A stretch of DNA of 64,000 bases from Candidatus Eremiobacterota bacterium. GTDB taxonomy: Bacteria; Vulcanimicrobiota; Vulcanimicrobiia; Vulcanimicrobiales; Vulcanimicrobiaceae. The notes beneath the pieces are model-generated. The model searched no databases and was not told where the DNA came from. It saw only the letters and a program-made list of their open reading frames with translations. Positions 52,779-61,017 of the stretch are shown here, piece by piece (position 1 is the stretch's first letter; each line of letters begins with the position of its first letter). Made by a program: the position numbers and the translations under genes. The stretch lies in assembly GCA_019240525.1 (NCBI GenBank), contig JAFAYE010000001.1, positions 2,639,300 through 2,703,299 on the forward strand, given 5' to 3'.

Positions 52779-53213
52779 ATGCCGATGCGCCGGATATGGT
52801 TTAGTCGCAAGCCTTCCGTAGGCGCTTTGTTTATGTACGCCGCGCGCGATGCCAAGCGTGAAGCGGCACGCGATGTTCGGCGCCGGCCTCGCGCCACCGG
52901 CAGCGAGTCATCGGCGGGGTCTCGCGAGGATGTCTCGGTTTTTGGATTGATGTTTGTAATAGCTGCAGGTGGTGCATCACTAGGACTGATTGCAAACGCA
53001 ACGCTGCCCTATGTCATCCACGTGCGCAGTCTAACTTGGTTTTTGTTCTGGCTTTTCGTGATCGCGTTTCTTATGGCGCCTGCTTTTGACAAAGTGACGG
53101 TAGGCGATCGAGCGAAATACCTCGTCATAATCGTCGTGGGCCTTTTCGGCATGTGGATTGGAAGTATGCTGGTGACGCTTGGGCGCTTCATTTTCGTGCT
53201 GGGTAGCAGCTAG
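52779..53213 (+). CDS. Membrane protein of unknown function
   Basis: 144 residues. A basic N-terminal region (Arg-rich, residues 1-40) is followed by three membrane helices (FGLMFVIAAGGASLGLIANA, FLFWLFVIAFLMAPAF, YLVIIVVGLFGMWIGSMLVT). No family is recognised. The start is uncertain; the Met at residue 19 is possible. Confidence 0.5.
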   Translation: MPMRRIWFSRKPSVGALFMYAARDAKREAARDVRRRPRATGSESSAGSREDVSVFGLMFVIAAGGASLGLIANATLPYVIHVRSLTWFLFWLFVIAFLMAPAFDKVTVGDRAKYLVIIVVGLFGMWIGSMLVTLGRFIFVLGSS

Positions 53214-53274
53214 GCCCCTTCAAAAACGAGGCCACCTCGGCCGGGTGCGACGCCGCGCGGCTACCGGGGGTTTA

Positions 53275-54267
53275 CTATTCCGGCCAGATACGAACTTCGT
53301 TCGACTCACGGAAGCGAACCGGAACAGTGCGGCCCTGAGCCTGCAATCTTCGCCTAAGCCGGTACCCTCGCTCCTTGACTTGGTCACGTTCCTGCGGATC
53401 ACCGCCTGAGTGCAAGAAAATGGTTATCTCCGGTACACGGCTTCGCTCAATTGCTCTCGCAATATGGTCGTCATTTTCGTCGAAGGCAAACCCGTAAATG
53501 CATAGTGGAAGGTCGTTTGCTCTTAGAGCTTCATAGCAGTAATTAAGGTAAGGACTTTGGCGAATCGCGTTGAGTTTTTGGCGCGACTCGCCTTCAGAAA
53601 CAAACAAAGGTATGTCGCCGGCGTCCAACGCTTCCCGTAGCTGGTCCGTTATTCGCCCTTGAGCGTAGCTGCGCTTAAATGTCTCGTCCTCAACTCGAAA
53701 TAGATGTAGACCACCATGAACGTAAAAGACCGTTTGGTCGCCTTCCCCCTGTCGCCAATGAAGATCATCACCGCCGAAGCCGTCTCGATGCTTGTCAAAC
53801 AATCGCGGCGCCATTACCCAGTAGAGCAGCAGGTCATAGGTTAGAGTAAAGACCCTGTCATAGTCATGGAGGAAGTTGGCACAGATTTCCTTATCTGCTT
53901 CCTCGACGTAATCGGCATCACGTGGGTGGTACGCAGTCAATGCGTGTATCAAGGATGATCGGACTAAACGAACATCTGTGCGAAGGCGCGTCAAAACTGG
54001 AGCCGTCTCATCGTAGTGCCTGAGCAGCGCCACGGCCTCGTTTAACCGTCGCATCACCATTTCGAAGTCCGAGGTACCTACCGTATCAAAGACCGCCTCC
54101 AGGCGCTCGGGAAACTGTGCACCTTCTCTCAGCGATTCGTAGCAGAACATGGGATCATAAGCGGCGCTAAAGCCATTTCCCAACAACAATGCTCCAGGCA
54201 ACTGAAACTCGATCTCCTTTAATGAGGCGACGCGGCGGTTCCGACGATGTTCCGATCCAATCGGCAA
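53275..54267 (-). CDS. DUF4917 SIR2-like protein
   Basis: About 330 residues. It shows the pattern of SIR2-type NAD-binding folds: GALLLGNGFSAAYDPMFCY for the glycine-rich loop, TLTYDLLLYW in place of the usual TxNYD, YVHGGLHLF for the His-Gly motif, and ICIYGFAFDENDDHI-like strands near the C-terminus. These features match DUF4917. SIR2-like proteins often act as NAD-depleting effectors in phage defence; whether this one does is inference. The TTG at 54267 is the best start. A DUF5677-like gene precedes it. Confidence 0.72.
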   Translation of the reverse strand: MPIGSEHRRNRRVASLKEIEFQLPGALLLGNGFSAAYDPMFCYESLREGAQFPERLEAVFDTVGTSDFEMVMRRLNEAVALLRHYDETAPVLTRLRTDVRLVRSSLIHALTAYHPRDADYVEEADKEICANFLHDYDRVFTLTYDLLLYWVMAPRLFDKHRDGFGGDDLHWRQGEGDQTVFYVHGGLHLFRVEDETFKRSYAQGRITDQLREALDAGDIPLFVSEGESRQKLNAIRQSPYLNYCYEALRANDLPLCIYGFAFDENDDHIARAIERSRVPEITIFLHSGGDPQERDQVKERGYRLRRRLQAQGRTVPVRFRESNEVRIWPE

Positions 54268-54384
54268 ACCCCTCAGCGCACTGCGTACCCTTCGCCGGGT
54301 CTCGCCGATCGGCAGGCCGTCGCCGCTGCATGGCCGACTCAGCTTGAAGCCCGCGTAGGTTGGGGGGCTCGGTAGAGCGCCGAT

Positions 54385-55203
54385 TCATGTGCCGCGCCTC
54401 AGCATCCGAACGAAGCCTTCTGAGAATGAACTATCTTTGGCGTAGCACCATCCGCGGATCATCTCGATTGACACCATGATCTCGTGGCAATATGCGAACG
54501 CGTTGGCGAGGATGATATAGGGCTTAAATCGCTCCGACTGCCAGAATACCGAGAGCGTGCCTTTTGCAATGTCACCTTCGCGAATTGTGTCTATGATAGT
54601 TACTTGGTCACCATGCAGGTGCGCGCTTAGAATTTGATTTTCGAGGTATAGAGAGCCGAGCGTCTCGTTAGAGGTCACTTCACACATGTGAGAAATTCGG
54701 CGAGTTAGTACCTTCCGGTTTTTGCGAAGCTTGGCCTGTGTCTTACGCCTCTCATGCTCTGGTATATTTTCCAGAGCTTTAGCGCCCTGCTTCCTAATTA
54801 TGTCGTAGATCTTGTCCTCCGCGTTTCTCCAGTCTTGGTAGGCATGGCATTGTGCCAGGTAATTCTTGCTACTGCGCCGACCTTTGGCGAGCCATTTATT
54901 TCTCGACTCGGTAGATTGAATAACATAGTAACGAAGGCGTAGATGATAGTCTAAGAGCGGCCTCTGCAGCATGTAAGCAGCGCGAACGCGATTTAGTTTG
55001 AGCAAAGCAATACAGCTGCACAGAATATCATGTGCCAGTACGCCGAGATTCACAGCCCAGCTACTGAGATAGTCATCGAAGTCATCTTTAGGACGGTTCG
55101 ATATGACATGCTCAATGGCACCCTTGAAGTTTTCCGCAAAGTCGTCCATAAATGCAAACTCATCGTCTGTAATGGGTTCGTCGTCGGTCAAAATCGCTCC
55201 CAA
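54385..55203 (-). CDS. DUF5677-like helical protein
   Basis: 272 residues, mostly alpha-helical. HDILCSCIALLKLNRVRAAYMLQRPLLDYHLRLRYYV fits the DUF5677 pattern of helices with a conserved R-P/S-LLE-type turn. HLHGDQVTI lies in the C-terminal half. Function is unknown. It sits between the SIR2-like gene (117 bases downstream) and an HTH fragment upstream, all on the minus strand. Base composition is visibly more AT-rich than around it, suggesting transfer. Confidence 0.55.
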   Translation of the reverse strand: MGAILTDDEPITDDEFAFMDDFAENFKGAIEHVISNRPKDDFDDYLSSWAVNLGVLAHDILCSCIALLKLNRVRAAYMLQRPLLDYHLRLRYYVIQSTESRNKWLAKGRRSSKNYLAQCHAYQDWRNAEDKIYDIIRKQGAKALENIPEHERRKTQAKLRKNRKVLTRRISHMCEVTSNETLGSLYLENQILSAHLHGDQVTIIDTIREGDIAKGTLSVFWQSERFKPYIILANAFAYCHEIMVSIEMIRGWCYAKDSSFSEGFVRMLRRGT

Positions 55204-55223
55204 TGTTTTTGGTCATTTTGTGC

Positions 55224-55619
55224 CTAAGCTGACCCTACTGAGTACAACTGGAGAGCGGCACGCAGTATATCTCTGTTCTTGGGATGCGGCCTCCGCCCCG
55301 CCCGAATGGCCTGAAGCGTCGACCGCGAAAGCCCGCGTCTCTCCATGAGCTCGGGTAGCGGCATGGCTTTGAGCTTCGGCAGAATCTTCGTAGTCCACGC
55401 GTCACGCCGTAGATCGAGGTACTGGGTGCAGACGTCGCTTGGATCGAGTAGGCTTTGCTCTTCGACCTCTTCTAGCTTGTTCGACTCCTTGCCCATGTAT
55501 GTGAGCGAATCGATTGCCTCGTGGCGCCTTCTGAGCAGCCCTTCGGTCTGCTTCGAGCGAGGCTTTCCGGTCGAATCGGCGCGCTTGGCTTCGGGATGAA
55601 CCTCGTACTCGCGCAGCAC
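55224..55619 (-). pseudogene. C-terminal fragment with an HTH, from a larger gene
   Basis: 131 codons from a GTG. The end (LPELMERRGLSRSTLQAIRAGRRPHPKNR) is an XRE-like helix-turn-helix. Before it, YGDVLREYEVHPEAK and GKESNKLEEVEEQSLL recall the C-terminal part of long plasmid or phage-type hypothetical proteins. The same frame is open only to about 55680, while a second frame (55690-55768) carries further protein-like sequence. This suggests a truncated, frameshifted gene rather than an intact regulator. Confidence 0.5.
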
Positions 55620-55777
55620 GTCGCCGTAGTTGCTGACACGCGCATCGCAACTTCTCCCATTTGCGACGATCCGTCGACCCTCAGGTCATCCATTGGGCCG
55701 CGGGTGAAGGACAACCGGACGCCACGTAGCGTTTGCGGCGATTCGCAATCCTTCAAACCGCGCTGCAAACACCCGCC

Positions 55778-57673
55778 TCACGATGTTGCGAGCACGACCA
55801 CACTGCCGTCGGTCGGATCCCGTTCGACCAAGGCGACGAGCGGGTTAGCGAGATACTCGATGGCCGCTCTCACGTCGGCGCGCGTGCAGGTCGCCGAACT
55901 TCCGTTGGCGGCTAAATCTTGATCGACGAGCACCATTGCGACGTCTTCGGTAATCCTGGGCGCTTCCGATGACGCGCCGGAATATCCGGCCTGCGTAATC
56001 CTTCCCGTACGCACGATGGCGTCGGCGATAAGCCGCACGCGCTTGGCGCGGCCGTGATGGCGCTCCCACAACACGTCGTCGAGCGCATCGGCCGCGAAGC
56101 CCGGCGCAAACAGCGGCCGCATTTCGAAAGCGTTTGCGCCTATCCGCAGCAGCGTTTCCAGATCGTCAACGGTCCAGGCGCTCACGCCGTGATTGTGCAG
56201 CTCCTTGACCAACTCGATCTCGCCGGAGAACGCGCGGCCGACAAGCGCCGAGAACTGGGCACCAAATGCGTCTTTATACTTTGCCGCCTCAAAGACACTC
56301 GGGTCGTTCGTGCCTTCGTCGCCCGACTTACACTCGATCATCACCCGGTAGCCCAGCGGTCCTAATAAGGCGTCGGCATAACCGTCGGGAGCTTTTTGTC
56401 CGCCGCTATGGGTCGCCGCGAACCCAAGCTTGTCGAACGCATCGCAGACCGCTTCTTCGAAGGCGTTCGCGTCGGCGCCACTGGCGGTGCGGTGCAACCG
56501 CTCGATGAGCGCCGCAATTTCGGGCCCGCACTCCTTAGGCTGCTCTTCGGAAACCGCCGGCCACTCATCCGGAGGCTCGTTGATGCGGAACGAGCGGTCG
56601 GCATTCTGGACCACCGCGGGCTTGCGCCCGTTGCCGTTTGCTCGCGCGATATACTCGATGAGCGAAGTATAGACGTACTTCACCGTCGTCTTTGCGTCGA
56701 GTAAGCCGCGCTTCATGGCAATCGTCAGAATCTCGTCGGCCGAGTGCGAAAGCCCATCTTGAAGCACCGTAATTGCCGCATTCACGATCGGCCCGTGCGA
56801 CTTTTGCGCCGGCATGGGCTCGGGCCAAGCAACGCTCTCGTGGCGAAACTCGGCAAAGCGCTGCTCGTAGAATCGCGCGGGTTGCGTTACGAACGGATCG
56901 CCAAGGCGCTCCATCCACTCGGCGAAGTTGGCGGCGCAGACTCTGCCGTTGAGCGGGCGGCCGTTATGCTGATTCGTCGCGTTCTCTTTCGCGATAGCAA
57001 AGGCAAGCGGATAATCCGGAGCGGCACGAACGGAATAGGGCAGCACGCTGAATCGGGCTACGGCATTTGTCTGCACGTGCAAGTGAATGGGCGGTCCACC
57101 ATGGCTATTCGGCTGCAGCGTTACAAGATCGGGGTGCCGCGTTGCCGCCTGCGCGCACTGCGCATGCAGCCACGGTCGTACTTCTTCGTAACTGGGACCA
57201 TCGCAAAACGGAATCCAAAGTGCCGCGCCGGTTCCGCCGTCGTAAACTCTGAGCGATTCGATTTTCCCATCCGATAACACGTCCTCGACGGCACTCAGAC
57301 CGGCCTCCAACGTGCGAAAATCGGCATTCGGCAGAGCTTCGATCAGAATTCGCGCAAAGCGTACACGGGTCGGATCGGAAGGTTCGGGCGACCATGAATA
57401 TAGTTCGACGGCACCATGCCGCACCAAGCCTTCGATGCGTTCACTTGAAAGCGCCGGGTACCGGTGTAGGCCGCTCGCAGTCGGCACATCGACAATCGGT
57501 CCCTTCGGCTTGGTATGCACCGAGAGAGGCCCGTGAAAGATCGTCGGCCCATCGAATCCCGCGGGTAATGTCGACCAGACAAAGGGAATTTTTCCGAAGG
57601 CCCGCTCGAGGATTGGACCGGCAACGGCGTAATGCCGCAGCAACAGATCGGTGTCGAGACTTCGCCCCAACAT
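55778..57673 (-). CDS. LigD-polymerase-like / HARE-HTH / PD-(D/E)XK nuclease fusion
   Basis: 631 residues. Residues 10-230 follow the order of the LigD polymerase (primase-like) domain: LLRHYAVAGPILERAF, LVRHGAVELYSWS, YDGGTGAALWIPF, SYEEVRPW and LPYSVRAAPDYPL. The catalytic DLD and the active-site His are replaced (FARILIEAL; GTGAALW), so polymerase activity is unlikely. Residues about 295-345 look like a HARE-HTH (ITVLQDGLSHSADEILTIAMKRGLL). Residues 400-520 look like a restriction-endonuclease fold: FEEAV, GGQKAPDGYAD and IECKSG supply Glu, Asp and the E-x-K pair. A DNA-recognising nuclease is likely. Confidence 0.7.
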   Translation of the reverse strand: MLGRSLDTDLLLRHYAVAGPILERAFGKIPFVWSTLPAGFDGPTIFHGPLSVHTKPKGPIVDVPTASGLHRYPALSSERIEGLVRHGAVELYSWSPEPSDPTRVRFARILIEALPNADFRTLEAGLSAVEDVLSDGKIESLRVYDGGTGAALWIPFCDGPSYEEVRPWLHAQCAQAATRHPDLVTLQPNSHGGPPIHLHVQTNAVARFSVLPYSVRAAPDYPLAFAIAKENATNQHNGRPLNGRVCAANFAEWMERLGDPFVTQPARFYEQRFAEFRHESVAWPEPMPAQKSHGPIVNAAITVLQDGLSHSADEILTIAMKRGLLDAKTTVKYVYTSLIEYIARANGNGRKPAVVQNADRSFRINEPPDEWPAVSEEQPKECGPEIAALIERLHRTASGADANAFEEAVCDAFDKLGFAATHSGGQKAPDGYADALLGPLGYRVMIECKSGDEGTNDPSVFEAAKYKDAFGAQFSALVGRAFSGEIELVKELHNHGVSAWTVDDLETLLRIGANAFEMRPLFAPGFAADALDDVLWERHHGRAKRVRLIADAIVRTGRITQAGYSGASSEAPRITEDVAMVLVDQDLAANGSSATCTRADVRAAIEYLANPLVALVERDPTDGSVVVLATS

Positions 57674-57689
57674 AGAACGGGCTAGCCGG

Positions 57690-58481
57690 TTACGCGCTCA
57701 CGCGATGCACCACCAAGATGGTGGCGTCGTCGCGCATATTGCCCTCGGCATATGCTTTCACCGTTTCAAAGAGGGCGTCGGCGAGTTCTTGAGCGGTCAA
57801 AGCTCGATGGGCGAGAAGATTCTCGCGCAGTCGCTCGACGGTAAACAGCTCCCCGCGCGAATTGCTGGCCTCGGTCAGCCCATCGGTATAGAGAACGACC
57901 CGATCCCCGAACCCCACCGTGGTTTCTTCGATCGCATAGGTAACCTTTGGGTCAACCCCGAGCACGATGTCGTGTTTGGTCATGATCTCGATATCGGGGG
58001 CGCCTGCGCGCAAGACGAGCGGCGGTTCGTGCCCCGCGTTTGCGATTCTCATTTTGCCCGACGCCGCGTCGATCGTGCCGATCAGAAGCGTAATGAACTG
58101 ATCGGATTCGCGCAGATCCTGAGCGACCACCGCGTTCGTGTGGGTGAGCACCGACTCCAAGCGTTCGATCGAGAGAGCCTGAACCAGCCCGCGAACGAGA
58201 TAGCGTAACATCAGCGCGTTCAAGGCCGCGGCTAACGACTTTCCTGAAGCATCGCCTAGGCCGAAGAGAAGGCATTGCTTTTCCGCCGCAAACACGTCGA
58301 TATAATCGCCGCCTACCAGACGCGCCGGTTCCGCGTGCACGCCAAGATCTAATCCGGCGATCTCGGGCAACGAAACATTCAGTAACGCGGTCTGAATGCG
58401 CTCTGCCGCTAGGTCGAAATCGCGTTCGGCGGCATCGCCACTGGTTAGCGCACCGATTGCCCTAAATACTGAAGTCCACAT
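57690..58481 (-). CDS. RsbU/SpoIIE-type PP2C serine phosphatase
   Basis: 263 residues, essentially one PP2C-like domain. Metal and active-site motifs: LVGGDYIDVFA, LFGLGDASGKSLAAAL, MRIANAGHEPPLVL, VVLYTDGLTEASN and NMRDDATILVV. It dephosphorylates a Ser/Thr-phosphorylated protein, usually an anti-sigma antagonist. No sensor domain is attached. GGAG lies just after the stop of the preceding propeller gene, 18 bases away, and the nuclease fusion starts 16 bases after this gene. Confidence 0.9.
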   Translation of the reverse strand: MWTSVFRAIGALTSGDAAERDFDLAAERIQTALLNVSLPEIAGLDLGVHAEPARLVGGDYIDVFAAEKQCLLFGLGDASGKSLAAALNALMLRYLVRGLVQALSIERLESVLTHTNAVVAQDLRESDQFITLLIGTIDAASGKMRIANAGHEPPLVLRAGAPDIEIMTKHDIVLGVDPKVTYAIEETTVGFGDRVVLYTDGLTEASNSRGELFTVERLRENLLAHRALTAQELADALFETVKAYAEGNMRDDATILVVHRVSA

Positions 58482-58499
58482 AGACTGGCCCTTACTCCT

Positions 58500-59453
58500 T
58501 CACTGATGGACGCTGATCGTTGCGCCCAGCAGTTCGACGTCACCGCGAGGTTCGAGCACTTTCTTAGGTGACCCGCCCGAAGGGTAGGGCCAAAGCCCGG
58601 CCCGATGGACGCTGCGAGGCAGTTTGCCGTAGGGCGAGATGATCACGTTGTTTTGAATCCAAAACTGGGTGAGCAAGGTGCTATGGTCACCGTCGAGATG
58701 CGTACTTCCGACGACCCTGCCGCTGGATGCGGCGACCCTCACGCGATAGATCACGTCGCTCGATAGATCTTCGACCGCGAGGTCGGTGCCGTCCCATTGG
58801 ATCGCTCCGGGATAGGCGATGCGCTCGTTGAGTTTGAAGTCGCGCAGCGAGGTGGCGCCTTTGGGAAGCTCCGCGAACTCCGATTGCGACGTGCCCGCGT
58901 TAACGCCGTCGACATAGAGGTTGCCGCGACCGTCGTATCCGCAGAAGAAGAACTGGTTAAACGAAGGATCGGTGTAGATCGTGCTTCGCATGTTCTTCAT
59001 GCGGTTGTAGACAAGAACGTTGCCCGGTCCGGGCGGTTGGGCGGCTTGGTAATCCGCGACGGCGAGGTTTCCAGTCGTCGGATCAACTGCGCAACCCTGA
59101 GGATAACCCGAGGCGCCGAACACGTGGGTCGGCCGCGTCGCGCCGTGCGAGTATTGAAGAACCGCTTGGCGCGCCGTGTCGACGACGAAGACGTCGCCGT
59201 TTGAATCGGAACATAAGCCGCCAAGTGCTCGGAAACGCGTCAGCATTCCAACTCGCTCGCCCCCGGGATAGGTGAAGACGTAGACGCGGCCGCCCTGGTC
59301 GGAAATATAGAGGAGGTCTTCGCTTTGGGCCTTGTGCGCGATCCACGAAGGGTCGGGCACGGCGTACGTGACGGCGGTTTGCCCGGACGGCAACTGCGTA
59401 GCGCTGCAGCCCCCGAGAACGGCCGCAACAACGCAGGCGAAGATGTTTCTCAC
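58500..59453 (-). CDS. Propeller lipoprotein downstream of the multicopper oxidase
   Basis: 317 residues from a GTG at 59453 that overlaps the oxidase stop as GTGA. Lipobox LGG-Cys16. It is related to the 48-52 kb family: SEDLLYISDQGGRVYVFTYPGG, LGGLCSDSNGDVFVVD, VLQYSHGATRPTHV, CAVDPTTGNLAVADY, FCGYDGRGNLYVDG, DVIYRVRVAASSGRVVG, FWIQNNVII and WPYPSGGSPKK. The frame extends 20 codons upstream, but the GTG gives a proper signal peptide. Confidence 0.82.
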   Translation of the reverse strand: MRNIFACVVAAVLGGCSATQLPSGQTAVTYAVPDPSWIAHKAQSEDLLYISDQGGRVYVFTYPGGERVGMLTRFRALGGLCSDSNGDVFVVDTARQAVLQYSHGATRPTHVFGASGYPQGCAVDPTTGNLAVADYQAAQPPGPGNVLVYNRMKNMRSTIYTDPSFNQFFFCGYDGRGNLYVDGVNAGTSQSEFAELPKGATSLRDFKLNERIAYPGAIQWDGTDLAVEDLSSDVIYRVRVAASSGRVVGSTHLDGDHSTLLTQFWIQNNVIISPYGKLPRSVHRAGLWPYPSGGSPKKVLEPRGDVELLGATISVHQ

Positions 59454-60997
59454 AGATCGATGGCCTGAATCTTTGCCATCATTCCGTGATCTTCGTGATC
59501 GAGGATGTGACAATGGAAGAGAAACGTTCCCTTGATGATCGGGTCGCGAAAATCCATCAACATCAAGAGCGTGCCCGCTTTGCCGTTGCTTTGGCGGTGC
59601 GGGATGATGAAGCTATCGGCCCAATACGGATGCGGAACCTTGATGCTGTTGATCTCCCTGACGAGAAAATGGACTTGGTGGATATGGAAATCGTGCACTT
59701 CCCCGGTGATGTTCTTGACGAGCCATTCTTCGACGGTGCCCGTATGAACCACGAACATCGGCGGGTCGCTCATTGAAAAGGCCTTGTGGTTGATGAAGAA
59801 GTGCTTGTTTCCTTCACTAAAAACGACGACGCGGTGAGCGGCGACCGGCGGAAGCTGCGAGGTGTAGACGTTTTGCGGAAGCGCCGCGGCGGCGCGCAGC
59901 AACTCCGGCGCTTGGAATTTTAGCGAGGGTCGACTTGTTGGCGGTTTGAGACTCGCAAGCTCGAGTTTTGGGTCGCGATCGCCGGCTGGACCGGAGTCGT
60001 AGCAGAGCGTCCAAAATTTTGCGCGCGGGCTGCGCGGACCGGTTACGACAAACTCGACGCGCGAAGCGGGAGGCACGATCGCCGCAGATTCGGTTAAGGT
60101 TGGCGGCGTGGCGCGCCACGTGTCGAGCGGAAAGCCGTCGATCGCGACGACTTCGAGATTCGACCCGTCGACGGCGAGCTTGAGCGTCTTGTGCCCAGTG
60201 GCGTTGATCACGCGAAAGAATTGCTTTTCGCCTGGAGCAATGGTTATCACGGGCTCATAGGCGTCGTTGAGCGTCGTTTCCCCACCAAACTCGGGACCAC
60301 ACGGATCGCTATTGATGACTTGCGGTTGCACTATGGCGCCGCGCGATTGGGCCGCGTTGCCCACGACATTGTCGCGCACGATGATGACGTGCGTTTTCAT
60401 CTTCGCCAAGCCGGGAAGGTGGCGCTCTAATCCATTGACGACGATTGCGCCCGACATCCCCGCCTCGCCGACCTGATAGTTCGTTTCACCATGAACGTGC
60501 GGATGATACCAGTAGAGGCCGGGTTCTTGATTTTGCGGGACGTGCACGACGTAGTGAAGTGCTTGCCCCGGCCGCGCGAGGGTTCCGAGCACGTCGTCGG
60601 CAGGAGCACGCGGCGAGGCACCGAGGCCGTGAAAATGAATGTTGATATCAAACTTGTCGCCTTCGCGCTGCGGGAGCTCGTCGGTCACGTCGAGCACTAT
60701 GGTGTCGCCGGGATTGACGCGGATCGTCGGAGCGGTATCCGACATGCCGCCAAAAACGAACTGCGGAAGCTGGGTCTCGAGACGGTATGTGACGCTAAGC
60801 GAGACTCGGGCAACGCCATTGACCGAGCGCACGACGGGCGGTTCAGGAAGCTCGCCCGAGTTCCCGGTAGGTGAAACTCCGCGGTGAAGATCAAGCTGCG
60901 AAGCTTGCGGCACCGAAAAGAGCGGCGCGCTGGATTGGCCGCCGCAACCAGCGAGCCATGCGCAAGCAATTGCCAGAGCGAGAAAGCGCCGAAACAT
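59450..60997 (-). CDS. Multicopper oxidase lipoprotein
   Basis: 515 residues from the ATG at 60997; lipobox LAG-Cys18. All four copper-binding motifs are present: HFHGLG, WYHPHVHGE, FHIHQVHFLV and HCHILDHEDHGMM. The last holds the type 1 Cys, His and axial Met. Three cupredoxin domains are expected. It oxidises phenols, metals or similar donors with O2; the substrate is unknown. The longer open frame to 61696 is out of phase with the preceding gene and is rejected. It is flanked on both sides by propeller lipoprotein genes. Confidence 0.93.
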   Translation of the reverse strand: MFRRFLALAIACAWLAGCGGQSSAPLFSVPQASQLDLHRGVSPTGNSGELPEPPVVRSVNGVARVSLSVTYRLETQLPQFVFGGMSDTAPTIRVNPGDTIVLDVTDELPQREGDKFDINIHFHGLGASPRAPADDVLGTLARPGQALHYVVHVPQNQEPGLYWYHPHVHGETNYQVGEAGMSGAIVVNGLERHLPGLAKMKTHVIIVRDNVVGNAAQSRGAIVQPQVINSDPCGPEFGGETTLNDAYEPVITIAPGEKQFFRVINATGHKTLKLAVDGSNLEVVAIDGFPLDTWRATPPTLTESAAIVPPASRVEFVVTGPRSPRAKFWTLCYDSGPAGDRDPKLELASLKPPTSRPSLKFQAPELLRAAAALPQNVYTSQLPPVAAHRVVVFSEGNKHFFINHKAFSMSDPPMFVVHTGTVEEWLVKNITGEVHDFHIHQVHFLVREINSIKVPHPYWADSFIIPHRQSNGKAGTLLMLMDFRDPIIKGTFLFHCHILDHEDHGMMAKIQAIDL

Positions 60998-61017
60998 GCT
61001 TCGTCGCTTAGGAGCTT

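Noticed and set aside
52655-52897. 80-codon minus-strand frame
   Set aside because: It overlaps the start of a better-supported gene and shows no protein-like pattern.
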